The position numbers and the translations under genes were made by a program. The notes under the pieces are model-generated. The model was not told where the DNA came from. It worked only from the letters and a program-made list of their open reading frames with translations, and did no database searches. Below, piece by piece: positions 22,885 to 31,229 of a stretch of 42,555 bases of DNA (the first letter of the stretch is position 1; each line of letters opens with the position of its first letter). Source of the DNA: Kiritimatiellota bacterium (GTDB lineage: Bacteria > Verrucomicrobiota > Kiritimatiellia > JAAZAB01); contig JAPLSY010000035.1 in assembly GCA_026398415.1 (NCBI GenBank), positions 1 to 42,555 on the forward strand, given 5' to 3'.

Positions 22885-24107
22885 AGCGATGCCGCCTTTT
22901 CATAGGCTTCCAGGGTCATACGCGCGGTGGCTTCCCAGGTGAATTTCTGCGCTTGCCGAAGGCCGCGCGCGCTCATATCCCGCGCCAGGCGGAAATCGGT
23001 CAACACCCGCCGCATGGCTTCGGTAAGGCCGATCATGTCCTGCGGCTGAACGATCAGCGCGGCGCCCCCCGCCACTTCCGGCAGCGACCCCTTGTTACTG
23101 CAGATGACCGGTGTGCCGCAGGCAAAAGCTTCCAGCACGGGAAGGCCGAACCCTTCATACCACGAGGGCTGAATGAATACATCGGCATTCTGGTACTCGC
23201 TCACCAAACGGTCATCAGGCAGGTAGCCGAGCCATGTTACCGCGTCGGCGACACCCAAGCTGGCGGCACGCCGTGATGCTTCCGGGTAACGCCGGTCCTT
23301 GGGACCCACTATGCGCAACTCAACTGGTAGCTGGTATTGCTTGCGCAACGTGGCAAAGGCTTCGATCAAGCCCACCAGGTTTTTATACGGGTCCGCCCGG
23401 CCCACCCAGAGGATCGTTTGTTCGGTCCTGGCACTGCCTGGCGTCCAGCCGGAAGCGCGTGCAGCGTCGAGCGTCGATCCTCCTTCGCTAAAGCTACGGG
23501 GGACAAGGCGTTGAGCGCCAGAACTTATTGCAGGGGGCTGAAACTTCGGCAATACGCCCAATGGAATCGCCAGCACCCGTTCCGGCGGCAGACGCAAATA
23601 GCGGACCACGTCGTCCCGCGAAGATTGGCTATCGGTGAGGACCAGGTCCGAGCGCACCGCCACCTCGTGCATAAGCCAGCGATACAACAGGAAGAATCGC
23701 CGCTTCCAGGCACGTGGCGCGTAGCCGGGAAACATCAGCGGGATCAGGTCGTGAATGGTCGTCACGCACCGGATGCGCCCGGGCCTGCCGCGGGGAAACG
23801 CGCGCAGGGGAATCATGTAGTTCGGGGAATGAAAAATATCCAGGGCGGCTTCCGCCAACAGGCCGGGCAGGCGGAGCTGGTTGCGGATGGAAAACAGGCC
23901 GAAGGGCAGAAGGCACGTGCTGAAATTAGGCGCGCGGAGCAAGTCCGTCTCCGCCACGGTCCGGTCACGCAGCTCCGGGTCGCTGAAATAAATCACAAAC
24001 TTATGCGCGCGCTCCAGGCAGGCCAGGTGCCGGATCAGTTCGCGGGTATAGGAGCCGATGCCCGACAGTTCCTTAAAAATCCAACGCGCATCAATGCCGA
24101 TTTTCAT
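22881..24107 (-). CDS. GT4 glycosyltransferase with repeat-derived linker insertion
   Basis: A 408-residue GT-B glycosyltransferase of family GT4. It begins [23 protein letters not shown] with the glycine-rich acceptor loop. The C-terminal domain has [22 protein letters not shown], then [23 protein letters not shown] with the E-x7-E motif. Between the domains, residues about 190-217 (including [17 protein letters not shown]) are foreign to the family and encoded by heptamers plus a 25-bp module. The ATG at 24107 overlaps the upstream GT4 stop (ATGA) and follows GGTGGCAGG. The frame extends further upstream but only in the shadow of the neighbouring gene. Confidence 0.9.
   Translation of the reverse strand: MKIGIDARWIFKELSGIGSYTRELIRHLACLERAHKFVIYFSDPELRDRTVAETDLLRAPNFSTCLLPFGLFSIRNQLRLPGLLAEAALDIFHSPNYMIPLRAFPRGRPGRIRCVTTIHDLIPLMFPGYAPRAWKRRFFLLYRWLMHEVAVRSDLVLTDSQSSRDDVVRYLRLPPERVLAIPLGVLPKFQPPAISSGAQRLVPRSFSEGGSTLDAARASGWTPGSARTEQTILWVGRADPYKNLVGLIEAFATLRKQYQLPVELRIVGPKDRRYPEASRRAASLGVADAVTWLGYLPDDRLVSEYQNADVFIQPSWYEGFGLPVLEAFACGTPVICSNKGSLPEVAGGAALIVQPQDMIGLTEAMRRVLTDFRLARDMSARGLRQAQKFTWEATARMTLEAYEKAASL
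23457..23507. repeat. GCGTCGA heptamers plus 25-bp module in the linker of a GT4 gene
   Basis: GCGTGCA, GCGTCGA and GCGTCGA (23457-23477) are followed after five bases by a 25-bp module (23483-23507) starting CTTCGCTAAAGCTACG. All of it is in frame inside the GT4 coding region and adds residues not expected in the family. Confidence 0.8.
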
Positions 24108-25219
24108 CCTGCCACCTTCCGGTAAATAGCCCAGGTTTGGCGGGCCGTTTCGCGCCAGGTATAGCGCTGGGCCCAGGCACGGCCTTTTTCGATCATTTTG
24201 CGCCGCGCGGCGCTGTCCGCCAGCAGGCGCAGGGCTTCCCCGGCCCAGCGCTCGGCATCGAACTCCGCGATCAGCCGGGCGCCCTCCCCCAGCACTTCCG
24301 GGAGCGAGCCGGCCGTCGAGGTGAGCACCGGCACGCCGCACAGCATGGCCTCCAGCGGCGGAAACCCGAACCCCTCGTATATCGACGGAAACAGAAACAA
24401 TTCGGCTCCCGCGTATAACGCGGGGAGCTCGTTGTCACCGACATATTCCAGATAGCGAATGGCGCCGGCGCGCGGCGAGGCGCGCAGACGCTCCAGGATC
24501 GGCTCGTATTTCCAGCCGCGCATACCGGCAATCACCAGGTCACCGTCGAAAGCGGTCATGGCTTCAAAAACGCTCGCCAGGAAAGCCGTATTCTTGCGCG
24601 GCTCCAGCGTGCCGACCGTCAGCAGGTAAGGCCGCGTGAGGCCGCGCTCCTGGCGCAGGCGCATTACCGTCTCCGGATCCGGAGGGCGCAAGTGGTCCGC
24701 CGCACCCAGCGGGATGGAAAATACCTTGGCTGGGTCCGCCCGCAATAGCTCGATAATTTCCCCCGCGCTGAAACGCGAATCCGTAATGACGGCATCGGCG
24801 CGCCGGACGGTATCGGCTATGCGGGCCTTCAGGTAGGCCAGGTTTTTGGCCTCGGCCATGGCCGGATAGCGCAGAAAGCTGACGTCATGCACGGTGACCA
24901 CGGTGCGACCGGACGCGAGCGGCGGAATGATGAAATTGGGGAAGTGATAGACGTCCGCCCGCCCCGCCAGCCAGTCGAAAGGCGGCCAATGCAGGGTTTT
25001 CCAGCTTTTCTGGACAAGCCGTCCCGGGCACCAGCGGATGGCTTGCTGGTCCAGGCCGGGAGTGGCGAACGTCAACCCGCGCCGCCGAAAATCGAAATAG
25101 AACAACCGGAGCCGGTCCGCGCCGCGGCTTTCACCGAGGTGTTCGACCAGTGCGCGGGTATAGCGGCCAACCCCGGCCCGTTGGGCGACCGCCGGCTGAA
25201 TATCAAGGCAAACGTTCAA
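24104..25219 (-). CDS. GT4 glycosyltransferase
   Basis: A 371-residue GT-B enzyme of family GT4, first of three overlapping glycosyltransferase genes. The N-terminal part has DIQPAVAQRAGVGRYTRALVE, then VYHFPNFIIPP and TVHDVSFLRYP. The donor site is in the second domain: LLTVGTLEPRKN, then SIYEGFGFPPLEAMLCGVPVLTS with E-x7-E. Unlike its two neighbours, it has no repeat-derived insert in the linker, which reads LSIPLGAADHLRPPDPETV-like family sequence. The donor and acceptor are unknown; the three enzymes probably build one oligosaccharide. The 3' end overlaps the next start by ATGA. Confidence 0.9.
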   Translation of the reverse strand: MNVCLDIQPAVAQRAGVGRYTRALVEHLGESRGADRLRLFYFDFRRRGLTFATPGLDQQAIRWCPGRLVQKSWKTLHWPPFDWLAGRADVYHFPNFIIPPLASGRTVVTVHDVSFLRYPAMAEAKNLAYLKARIADTVRRADAVITDSRFSAGEIIELLRADPAKVFSIPLGAADHLRPPDPETVMRLRQERGLTRPYLLTVGTLEPRKNTAFLASVFEAMTAFDGDLVIAGMRGWKYEPILERLRASPRAGAIRYLEYVGDNELPALYAGAELFLFPSIYEGFGFPPLEAMLCGVPVLTSTAGSLPEVLGEGARLIAEFDAERWAGEALRLLADSAARRKMIEKGRAWAQRYTWRETARQTWAIYRKVAG

Positions 25220-25299
25220 TAGAGCCCCTTTTTAAGTTGACAATTCCCGGCATCATTCTAATAAAGATACCCAATCATACAAGTACCTACTGTAGCCCT

Positions 25300-25545
25300 A
25301 TGCGCAGACAAGCTCAATTTGAAAACTTGCGGGCCTCGGAACTGTATTGCCCGACCTGCCGGAAGCTCCAGCCCGTGCGCGAGCGCCTCCTGCTGGTTCT
25401 GCCCAATGCCGAACTGTATGACTACCGATGCATAACCTGCGGCCTTTCGCTGGGATCCCGTGAAGTCAAGGCGTCCACGCAGGCACTGGTTTCCGCTTCA
25501 TCCATGCCACGCCGCCGACCGGACCCCGGAGTGCATGGCGCATAA
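25300..25545 (+). CDS. small zinc-ribbon protein
   Basis: An 81-residue protein with two CxxC pairs, YCPTCRKLQPVRERLLLVLP and DYRCITCGLSLGSR, forming a probable zinc ribbon around a short beta-hairpin. The C-terminal 25 residues are low-complexity. I recognise the pattern from unnamed proteins of related bacteria but know no function. The ATG at 25300 begins right before the conserved part. Its stop overlaps the start of the MFS gene by 11 bases, if that gene starts at 25535, so the two may be coupled. Confidence 0.65.
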   Translation: MRRQAQFENLRASELYCPTCRKLQPVRERLLLVLPNAELYDYRCITCGLSLGSREVKASTQALVSASSMPRRRPDPGVHGA

Positions 25546-26815
25546 CCGCCTGCTGAGGCAAATGATGATCGAATGGAAACGTAATTTTGTCATGGTGGCG
25601 CTGTCCCAGTTTTTCTCGATCATGGGCTTTTCGTTCGCCATGCCGTTTGCACCGTATTACATCCAGCAATTAGGCATCACCGAACCGAACGAGCTGAAAA
25701 TGTGGGTGGCCCTGTTCACGGCGGCGGCGCCGCTGACCCTGGCCGTGGCTTCGCCCATTTGGGGCGCCCTGGGCGATCGATACGGTCGACGGATCATGAT
25801 GTTGCGGGCCAATTTCGGCGGCATGCTCGTGCTGGCCGCAATGGGCCTGGTTACCAACGTACAAATGTTGCTTGTTTTACGCCTGGCACAGGGCGTGCTC
25901 ACCGGAACGGTAAATGCCGCCCAGACGTTTGTCTCCGTGCAAAGTCCGCCGCATCGCAGCGGCATGGTCCTGGGCACGCTCAGTGCCGCGGTCTTTTCCG
26001 GCAGTATGTGCGGCGCGTTTGTGGGCGGCCTGTTTGCCGAATGGTTCGGCTACCGAACGGCATTCCTGGTTTCCGGCGTGTTACTGCTGGTGGCCGGGTT
26101 GCTGGTTTTGCTGGGTACGCGCGAGGAATTTGTGCGGCCGATCGAAGAAGAGGGCGATTCGATGGAAGACCGGGTTCGGATGTTCTGGGGTAAAATCGGC
26201 CCGGCCCTTCCGATCCTGGCACTGATGGCGGCCATGGGGTTTGTGTTGGCGTTTGACGGCGCCTGGTTGCCGTTACTGGTCCAGGAAATTCACGGCTCCT
26301 TGAAGGGCGCCGCATTCTGGACCGGCTCGCTCGCGGCAACGGGCGGTATTGCCGGATTCCTGGCCGGCCCCATTATCGGACGCATTGCCGACCGGATCGC
26401 ACCACCGCGCATCGGCAAGATCTCGGCCTTTGGTGCAGGGTTAATGATGATTGTCGTCGGGTTAGCTCACGGGTTTGGCCAGCTTTTCATGGGCAGATTT
26501 GGCGCCACCTTTTTTGCAGGCGGCCTGGACCCGGTCTTCCAGATCTGGCTGGCCAAAACCACGCCGGCGGCATCGCGCGGATTTATTTTCGGATGGGCCG
26601 TGACCGCCCGTTCGCTGGGTTGGATGGCCGCGCCGCTGGCCAGTGGCGTGTTGGCCTGGATGTTCGGCCTGCGGGCGGTTTTTCTTGCCGCGGCAGCGTT
26701 TTTCTTTCTGTTGATCCCGCTGATTACGCTGATTGTCCGGTATTTGCCACCGGCGCCGCAACCATCCTTAAAAAAAGAGAACCTGATTCAACGCATCGAA
26801 AACCCGGGAGGTTAA
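25535..26815 (+). CDS. MFS transporter
   Basis: A 426-residue major facilitator with 12 predicted transmembrane helices. The loop between helices 2 and 3 has the MFS signature WGALGDRYGRRIMM; helix 5 resembles that of multidrug or TetA/Bcr-type proton antiporters (AAVFSGSMCGAFVGGLFAEWFGYRTAF). A charged central loop (about residues 195-215) joins the two halves. The substrate is not predictable. Starts at 25535 or at ATG 25562 (preceded by TGAGGCAA) are both possible. A beta-hydroxyacid dehydrogenase follows after 3 bases, in the same unit. Confidence 0.88.
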   Translation: MAHNRLLRQMMIEWKRNFVMVALSQFFSIMGFSFAMPFAPYYIQQLGITEPNELKMWVALFTAAAPLTLAVASPIWGALGDRYGRRIMMLRANFGGMLVLAAMGLVTNVQMLLVLRLAQGVLTGTVNAAQTFVSVQSPPHRSGMVLGTLSAAVFSGSMCGAFVGGLFAEWFGYRTAFLVSGVLLLVAGLLVLLGTREEFVRPIEEEGDSMEDRVRMFWGKIGPALPILALMAAMGFVLAFDGAWLPLLVQEIHGSLKGAAFWTGSLAATGGIAGFLAGPIIGRIADRIAPPRIGKISAFGAGLMMIVVGLAHGFGQLFMGRFGATFFAGGLDPVFQIWLAKTTPAASRGFIFGWAVTARSLGWMAAPLASGVLAWMFGLRAVFLAAAAFFFLLIPLITLIVRYLPPAPQPSLKKENLIQRIENPGG

Positions 26816-26818
26816 CCC

Positions 26819-27697
26819 ATGCAGATTGCCTGGATTGGAACCGGCGTAATGGGCAGCGCCATGGCGGATCACTTGTTGACCGCCGGCCATGAGCTGACGC
26901 TATATTCGCGCACGCAAAGCAAGGCGGCCAAACTCCTCCAGTGCGGCGCGCACTGGGCTGCGTCCCCGCGCGCGGCGGCGGCCGCCGCCGACAGCGTGGG
27001 CATCATGGTGGGATTTCCCGAGGATGTCGAGACGGTTGTGCTGGGCACCGAGGGCGCCTTGCAGGCGATGCATCCCGGCACGCTACTTGTGGATTTCACG
27101 ACCAGCCGCCCGAGCCTGGCCATCCGGATCGCGAATGCCGCGGCGGAACGCGGTGTGCTGGCGCTCGACGCCCCGGTCTCCGGTGGCGATATCGGTGCCC
27201 GTGAAGCGCGCCTCTCAATCATGGTTGGCGGAACGAAAGATGCATTCGAGAAAGCATTACCCATGCTGAACTGCCTCGGCAAGACCGTGGTTCACCAGGG
27301 ACCGGCCGGGAGCGGCCAGCACGCTAAAATGGTCAACCAAATCATGATCGCGGCAAATATGATGGGCGTCTGCGAAGGCCTGCTGTATGCCCGTCAGGCC
27401 GGCCTGGATCCGGCCAAAGTGCTGGCCAGCATAGGCGGCGGCGCGGCGGCATCATGGAGCCTGACGAATCTCTATCCGCGCATCCTTGCCGGCAACTATC
27501 AACCCGGCTTTTACGTGGAGCATTTCATCAAAGACCTGCAGATCGCGCTGGAAGAAGCCACGCGCCTGAACCTGAAATTGCCAGGACTCGCACTGGCCCA
27601 TCAACTCTACGAGGCCGTTCGCGCCGGGGGCGGCGCGCGGCTCGGCACCCAGGCCCTGATCCTCGCCCTGGCGCGGCTGAATAACATTGCGTCGTAA
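26819..27697 (+). CDS. NAD(P)-dependent beta-hydroxyacid dehydrogenase
   Basis: A 292-residue protein of the 3-hydroxyisobutyrate/tartronate-semialdehyde/glyoxylate reductase family. It opens IAWIGTGVMGSAMADHLL (Rossmann). The substrate-binding motif DAPVSGGDIGAREA is at about 118-131 and the catalytic lysine in GSGQHAKMVNQI is Lys170. The product could be an alcohol of a small semialdehyde or glyoxylate; sequence alone does not decide. GGGAGG lies 6 bases before the ATG. The gene follows the MFS gene directly, so import of a hydroxy-acid and its oxidation is one possible link. Confidence 0.9.
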   Translation: MQIAWIGTGVMGSAMADHLLTAGHELTLYSRTQSKAAKLLQCGAHWAASPRAAAAAADSVGIMVGFPEDVETVVLGTEGALQAMHPGTLLVDFTTSRPSLAIRIANAAAERGVLALDAPVSGGDIGAREARLSIMVGGTKDAFEKALPMLNCLGKTVVHQGPAGSGQHAKMVNQIMIAANMMGVCEGLLYARQAGLDPAKVLASIGGGAAASWSLTNLYPRILAGNYQPGFYVEHFIKDLQIALEEATRLNLKLPGLALAHQLYEAVRAGGGARLGTQALILALARLNNIAS

Positions 27698-27773
27698 TGG
27701 ATTATCATGGCCGTTATACTCTCCTCCTAATAAATACCTCTTGCGTTCTTACATGTAGAAACGGTAATAAGGC

Positions 27774-27802
27774 TTGACAATACGCCATTTCAACAATATT
27801 AT
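27774..27802 (+). promoter_or_regulatory. sigma-70 promoter of the kinase-receiver operon
   Basis: A consensus TTGACA (27774-27779) and TATTAT (27797-27802) are 17 bases apart. The expected transcript begins near 27809 and carries an 80-base leader with AGGAT (27877-27881) 8 bases before the ATG at 27890. Confidence 0.75.
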
Positions 27803-27889
27803 TCACATAGTGAGAGGCGTAGGACGGATGATCGGACGGCCGGTGTCAATCCTAAGGCGTTGCCTATGGGGTGGACAGGATAGTCCATC

Positions 27890-30043
27890 ATGAAAAAGGA
27901 CACAAATAAATCATCAAACACCGCCGAACCTTGGCGCCGGGCCAAAAAGCGGATGAAGAGCAAGCCGCCTTCGCCCAAAGGCTCCGGCGTGCCAGGGAAA
28001 TCAGCGCGTGTGAAGGAAGCGGAAGCGCTGCGGAGCTCAATGCAATTTGCGCAGGCAACCCTTGACGCGCTGACGACGTATATCTGTGTCCTCGACAAAA
28101 CTGGCGCCATCATCACGACCAACGCCGCCTGGCGCAAATTTGTCGCATCCAACCAGACGCGGTCGCCGACTGTTACCAAGGGCGCTAATTACCTTACGGT
28201 TTGCAATGGGGTAATTGGACCGGAATCCGGCGAAGCGGGAAAATTCGCAGACGGCCTGCGCCAGGTGCTGGCGGGACGGAGCAACCTGTTCTCCATGGAG
28301 TATTCCCTCCACTCGCCGGTTGGACAACGCTGGTTTCTGGGACGCGTTACGCGCTTCATCGCCAATGGACACGCGCATATCATGGTGACGCACGAAAATA
28401 TCACCGAGCGCAAGCAAGCGGAGTTGTCGCTAAAGGCAAGTGAACAAAAAACACGCGCCATTTTTGATCAGACCTTCCAATTTATCGGCATGATGACCAC
28501 AGACGGAACCTTGATAGAGGCCAACCGGTCCGCCTTGGAGTTCAGCGGTATCGAGGCATCCAGTGTTTTGGGCAAACCTTTCTGGGAGACTCCCTGGTGG
28601 ACACATTCACCTGAATTGCAGGAAAAAGTGCGCCAAGCTGTAAAAACGGCAACACAGGGCGAGTTTGTTCGTTTTGAAGCGACGCATTCCGCAAAAGACG
28701 GAATTATCCATTACATAGATTTTTCGCTCAAGCCGGTGAAAGACGAAGCCGGCCAAGTGATCTTTTTGATCCCCGAAGGCCGTGACATCACCGAACGCAA
28801 GCTGGCCGAGGAGGATATGCGGGAGGGCGAATCCAAATTCAGAACTATTATTGAGGGTTCAAACGACGGAATTATTTTCTGCGAGACTGACACGCGGAAG
28901 ATTACCTTCGTCAACAACGCGATGGCACGGCTATTGGGCGCTGCGCAAGCAGAGCTTGTCGGTATGAACGTTCAGGATCTGCATCCCAAAGATGAATGGG
29001 ATTCTGTGAGAAGAGAGTTCGAAAGGCATGTTAGCAGAGAAATCTCATCTTCAGTGAATATCCCTGTCATAAGAAAAGATGGCGGTATCTTTTTTGCAGA
29101 TATTTCTTCCGCAAATATCAGTATCAAGGGCAAAAGATATTTTGCGGCTTTCTTCCGCGATATCACCGAGCGCAAGCTGGCGGACGAAAAAGTCCGCAAA
29201 CTGAATGAAACCCTGGAACAGCGCGTCCAGGAGCGCACCACCGAACTGATGCACGCCAACCAGGAGCTGGAAACGCTGATTCGCATCGCGTCGCATGACC
29301 TGCGCTCGCCACTGGTCAACATCCAGGGATTCAATCAACTCTTGAATAAGGCCTGTGACGCAATCCTCCGCATTCTGGCGGACGCGGTTTTGCCGGACGA
29401 GACGCGGCAGGCCCTCGTCGCGTCCCATGAAAAAGCCGTAAAATCAATGCGGTTCATCAATGCCGGTGTGGAAAAAATGAACGGCCTGATCAGCGGGCTT
29501 CTGCGGCTGTCACATTTGGGCCGCGCGCCGCTGGTACTTCAGCCGCTGGACATGAACGCCTTGGTGCAAACCGTGTTGGAAGCCATGACATTCCAAATTC
29601 GGACGGCCGCCGCAGAGGTGGCGGTGGACGCCTTGCCGGACTGCCGGGCCGATGCAGCGCTGATCAACCAAGTCTTTTCGAACCTGCTGGATAATGCCAT
29701 CAAGTACCGTGATCCCGCCCGGCCCCTGCGCGTGCGGGTCTGGGGCCGGCACCCCGGCGAGGGCCGGCACCCCGGCGGGGGCCGCCTGGAAAAAGGCGCG
29801 CGCGTGGTATATTGCGTCGAGGACAATGGACTGGGCGTGGCGCCGGAGCATCAGCAGAAAATATGGAACTTGTTTTATCGGCTCAACCCTCAAGGCAGCG
29901 GCGTGGGGGAGGGTATCGGTTTGCCAGCGGTTCAGCGGATTGTGGAACGGCATGGCGGCACGGTATGGATGGATTCGGAAATCGGCAAGGGCAGTCGGTT
30001 TTTCCTGGCCTTGCCGGCGACCGCAAAGGAGATGGAATCATGA
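27890..30043 (+). CDS. soluble sensor histidine kinase with three PAS domains
   Basis: A 717-residue kinase without membrane helices. PAS domains at about 52-178, 187-310 and 318-430 each end in (E/D)ITERK. A coiled coil (KLNETLEQRVQERTTELM) precedes HisKA, with the phospho-accepting His469 in ASHDLRSPLVNIQGF, a sequence type seen in phytochrome-like kinases. The ATPase domain has the N box NLLDNAIKYRDP, VEDNGLGV and GVGEGIGLPAVQRI. Within it, residues 618-629 (GRHPGEGRHPGG) come from a duplicated 18-bp repeat. It overlaps the first receiver gene by ATGA. Confidence 0.92.
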   Translation: MKKDTNKSSNTAEPWRRAKKRMKSKPPSPKGSGVPGKSARVKEAEALRSSMQFAQATLDALTTYICVLDKTGAIITTNAAWRKFVASNQTRSPTVTKGANYLTVCNGVIGPESGEAGKFADGLRQVLAGRSNLFSMEYSLHSPVGQRWFLGRVTRFIANGHAHIMVTHENITERKQAELSLKASEQKTRAIFDQTFQFIGMMTTDGTLIEANRSALEFSGIEASSVLGKPFWETPWWTHSPELQEKVRQAVKTATQGEFVRFEATHSAKDGIIHYIDFSLKPVKDEAGQVIFLIPEGRDITERKLAEEDMREGESKFRTIIEGSNDGIIFCETDTRKITFVNNAMARLLGAAQAELVGMNVQDLHPKDEWDSVRREFERHVSREISSSVNIPVIRKDGGIFFADISSANISIKGKRYFAAFFRDITERKLADEKVRKLNETLEQRVQERTTELMHANQELETLIRIASHDLRSPLVNIQGFNQLLNKACDAILRILADAVLPDETRQALVASHEKAVKSMRFINAGVEKMNGLISGLLRLSHLGRAPLVLQPLDMNALVQTVLEAMTFQIRTAAAEVAVDALPDCRADAALINQVFSNLLDNAIKYRDPARPLRVRVWGRHPGEGRHPGGGRLEKGARVVYCVEDNGLGVAPEHQQKIWNLFYRLNPQGSGVGEGIGLPAVQRIVERHGGTVWMDSEIGKGSRFFLALPATAKEMES
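29743..29778. repeat. 18-bp tandem duplication inside the kinase ATPase domain
   Basis: Two copies of GGGCCGGCACCCCGGCGN are adjacent, differing in the last base. They are in frame and encode GRHPGE-type residues between two strands of the HATPase domain, where the family has only a short loop. Confidence 0.8.
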
Positions 30044-30516
30044 CCACCGAGCATACCAACGTCACGATCCTGATTGCCGAGGATGATGAAGGCCATGCCG
30101 AACTTATTTTGGAACAACTGCGGAGCGCCGGCGTATCCAATGAAATCATACGTTTCCGGGACGGCCAGGAACTCTGGGACTACCTGATGGCCGCAGGCCG
30201 GCAGACGTCCAGGTATGGCGGCCATGGTTTTCTCCTGCTCCTGGATATTGTGATGCCCAAGCTGGGCGGACTGGAAATCCTGCGGCGCATCAAGACCGAA
30301 AAACAGTGGCATAATCTGCCCATTATCATGCTGACCACGACGGATGATCCGCGGGAGATTGAGAGCTGTTACACCCTCGGATGTAATTGCTACATTACAA
30401 AGCCCATGGAATATGAAAAGTTCACGGATATGCTGAAACGGTTAGGTCTGTTCCTGATGGTAGTCCAAACACCGAAAATCCCGTCGCAAGACGGACAAGG
30501 AGGGCAAAAAACATGA
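30040..30516 (+). CDS. single-domain response regulator, Rcp1-like
   Basis: A 158-residue receiver-only protein. The acidic pocket is in ILIAEDDEGHAELI, the phospho-acceptor in FLLLLDIVMPKLGG is Asp69, the conserved Thr is in MLTTTDD and the Lys in YITKPM. Receivers of this Rcp1 type typically partner kinases of the upstream sort (ASHDLRSP). The start overlaps the kinase stop by ATGA and the stop overlaps the next receiver by ATGA, so all three should be made together. Confidence 0.92.
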   Translation: MTTEHTNVTILIAEDDEGHAELILEQLRSAGVSNEIIRFRDGQELWDYLMAAGRQTSRYGGHGFLLLLDIVMPKLGGLEILRRIKTEKQWHNLPIIMLTTTDDPREIESCYTLGCNCYITKPMEYEKFTDMLKRLGLFLMVVQTPKIPSQDGQGGQKT

Positions 30517-31142
30517 CAACAAAAACCAGCAAGGTGCTTTTGATCGAAGATGACCCGGCCGATGCCCAGCTCATCATGGAAATCCTGCGGGAAGAACCCG
30601 AGAACGCGATGGAAATCCTGCATATGAGCAACCTGGCCCGCGGCCTGGAGACGCTGGAGCGCGGCGGAATTGACGTTGTGCTCCTCGACTTGACCCTGCC
30701 GGATAGCTCGGGGCATAACACGTTTGCCATGCTCGCCAAGCATGTCCCGACGATGCCCGTCATTGTGCTGACTGGAATGGACGACAAGGAGATGGCCATC
30801 CGGATCGTCCAAGAAGGCGCCCAGGATTATCTGGTGAAGAGCCTGGTGGATTACACCATGCTGGCGCGTTCAATCCGGTACTCGATCGAGCGTAAGCGGA
30901 CGCTCCTGGAGAAAGACCTGTTGATCGGTCAACTCCGGGAGACACTGGCCGACGTGAAAACATTGAGCGGCTTATTGCCGATTTGCGCCTCCTGCAAGCA
31001 TATTCGAGACGACAAGGGCTACTGGCACCAGGTGGAATCTTACATTCAACAGCATTCTTCCGCTGTGTTCACCCATGGTCTCTGCCCCAAGTGCTCGCAG
31101 AAAATTTACCCGAAAGCGGCGGCCGGCAATGATAAGGGGTAA
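30513..31142 (+). CDS. response regulator with C-terminal zinc-binding module
   Basis: A 209-residue protein. The N-terminal receiver has LLIEDDPADAQLI, Asp59 in VVLLDLTLPDSSG and the Lys in DYLVKSL. A short coiled coil (about 125-150) leads to LLPICASCKHIRDDKGYWHQ, then THGLCPKCSQKIYP. The two CxxC pairs should bind one zinc. This tail occurs on receivers and PAS proteins in several phyla but its role is not established. It has no DNA-binding or enzymatic output domain. Third gene of the kinase-receiver operon. Confidence 0.88.
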   Translation: MTTKTSKVLLIEDDPADAQLIMEILREEPENAMEILHMSNLARGLETLERGGIDVVLLDLTLPDSSGHNTFAMLAKHVPTMPVIVLTGMDDKEMAIRIVQEGAQDYLVKSLVDYTMLARSIRYSIERKRTLLEKDLLIGQLRETLADVKTLSGLLPICASCKHIRDDKGYWHQVESYIQQHSSAVFTHGLCPKCSQKIYPKAAAGNDKG

Positions 31143-31156
31143 GAGGTTGGGGCGTT

Positions 31157-31222
31157 GTTCTTGGTTCTTCGTTCTTCGTCTTATCTGGACTATTGTCTGT
31201 CGTCCGCCGTCTGTCGTCTGTA
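31157..31222. repeat. two heptamer families side by side between convergent genes
   Basis: GTTCTTG, GTTCTTC, GTTCTTC and GTCTTAT (31157-31184), then after ten bases GTCTGTC, GTCCGCC, GTCTGTC and GTCTGTA (31195-31222). They fill the space between the receiver gene and tonB. No other terminator-like structure is visible here. Confidence 0.85.
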
Positions 31223-31229
31223 TTTTGCT

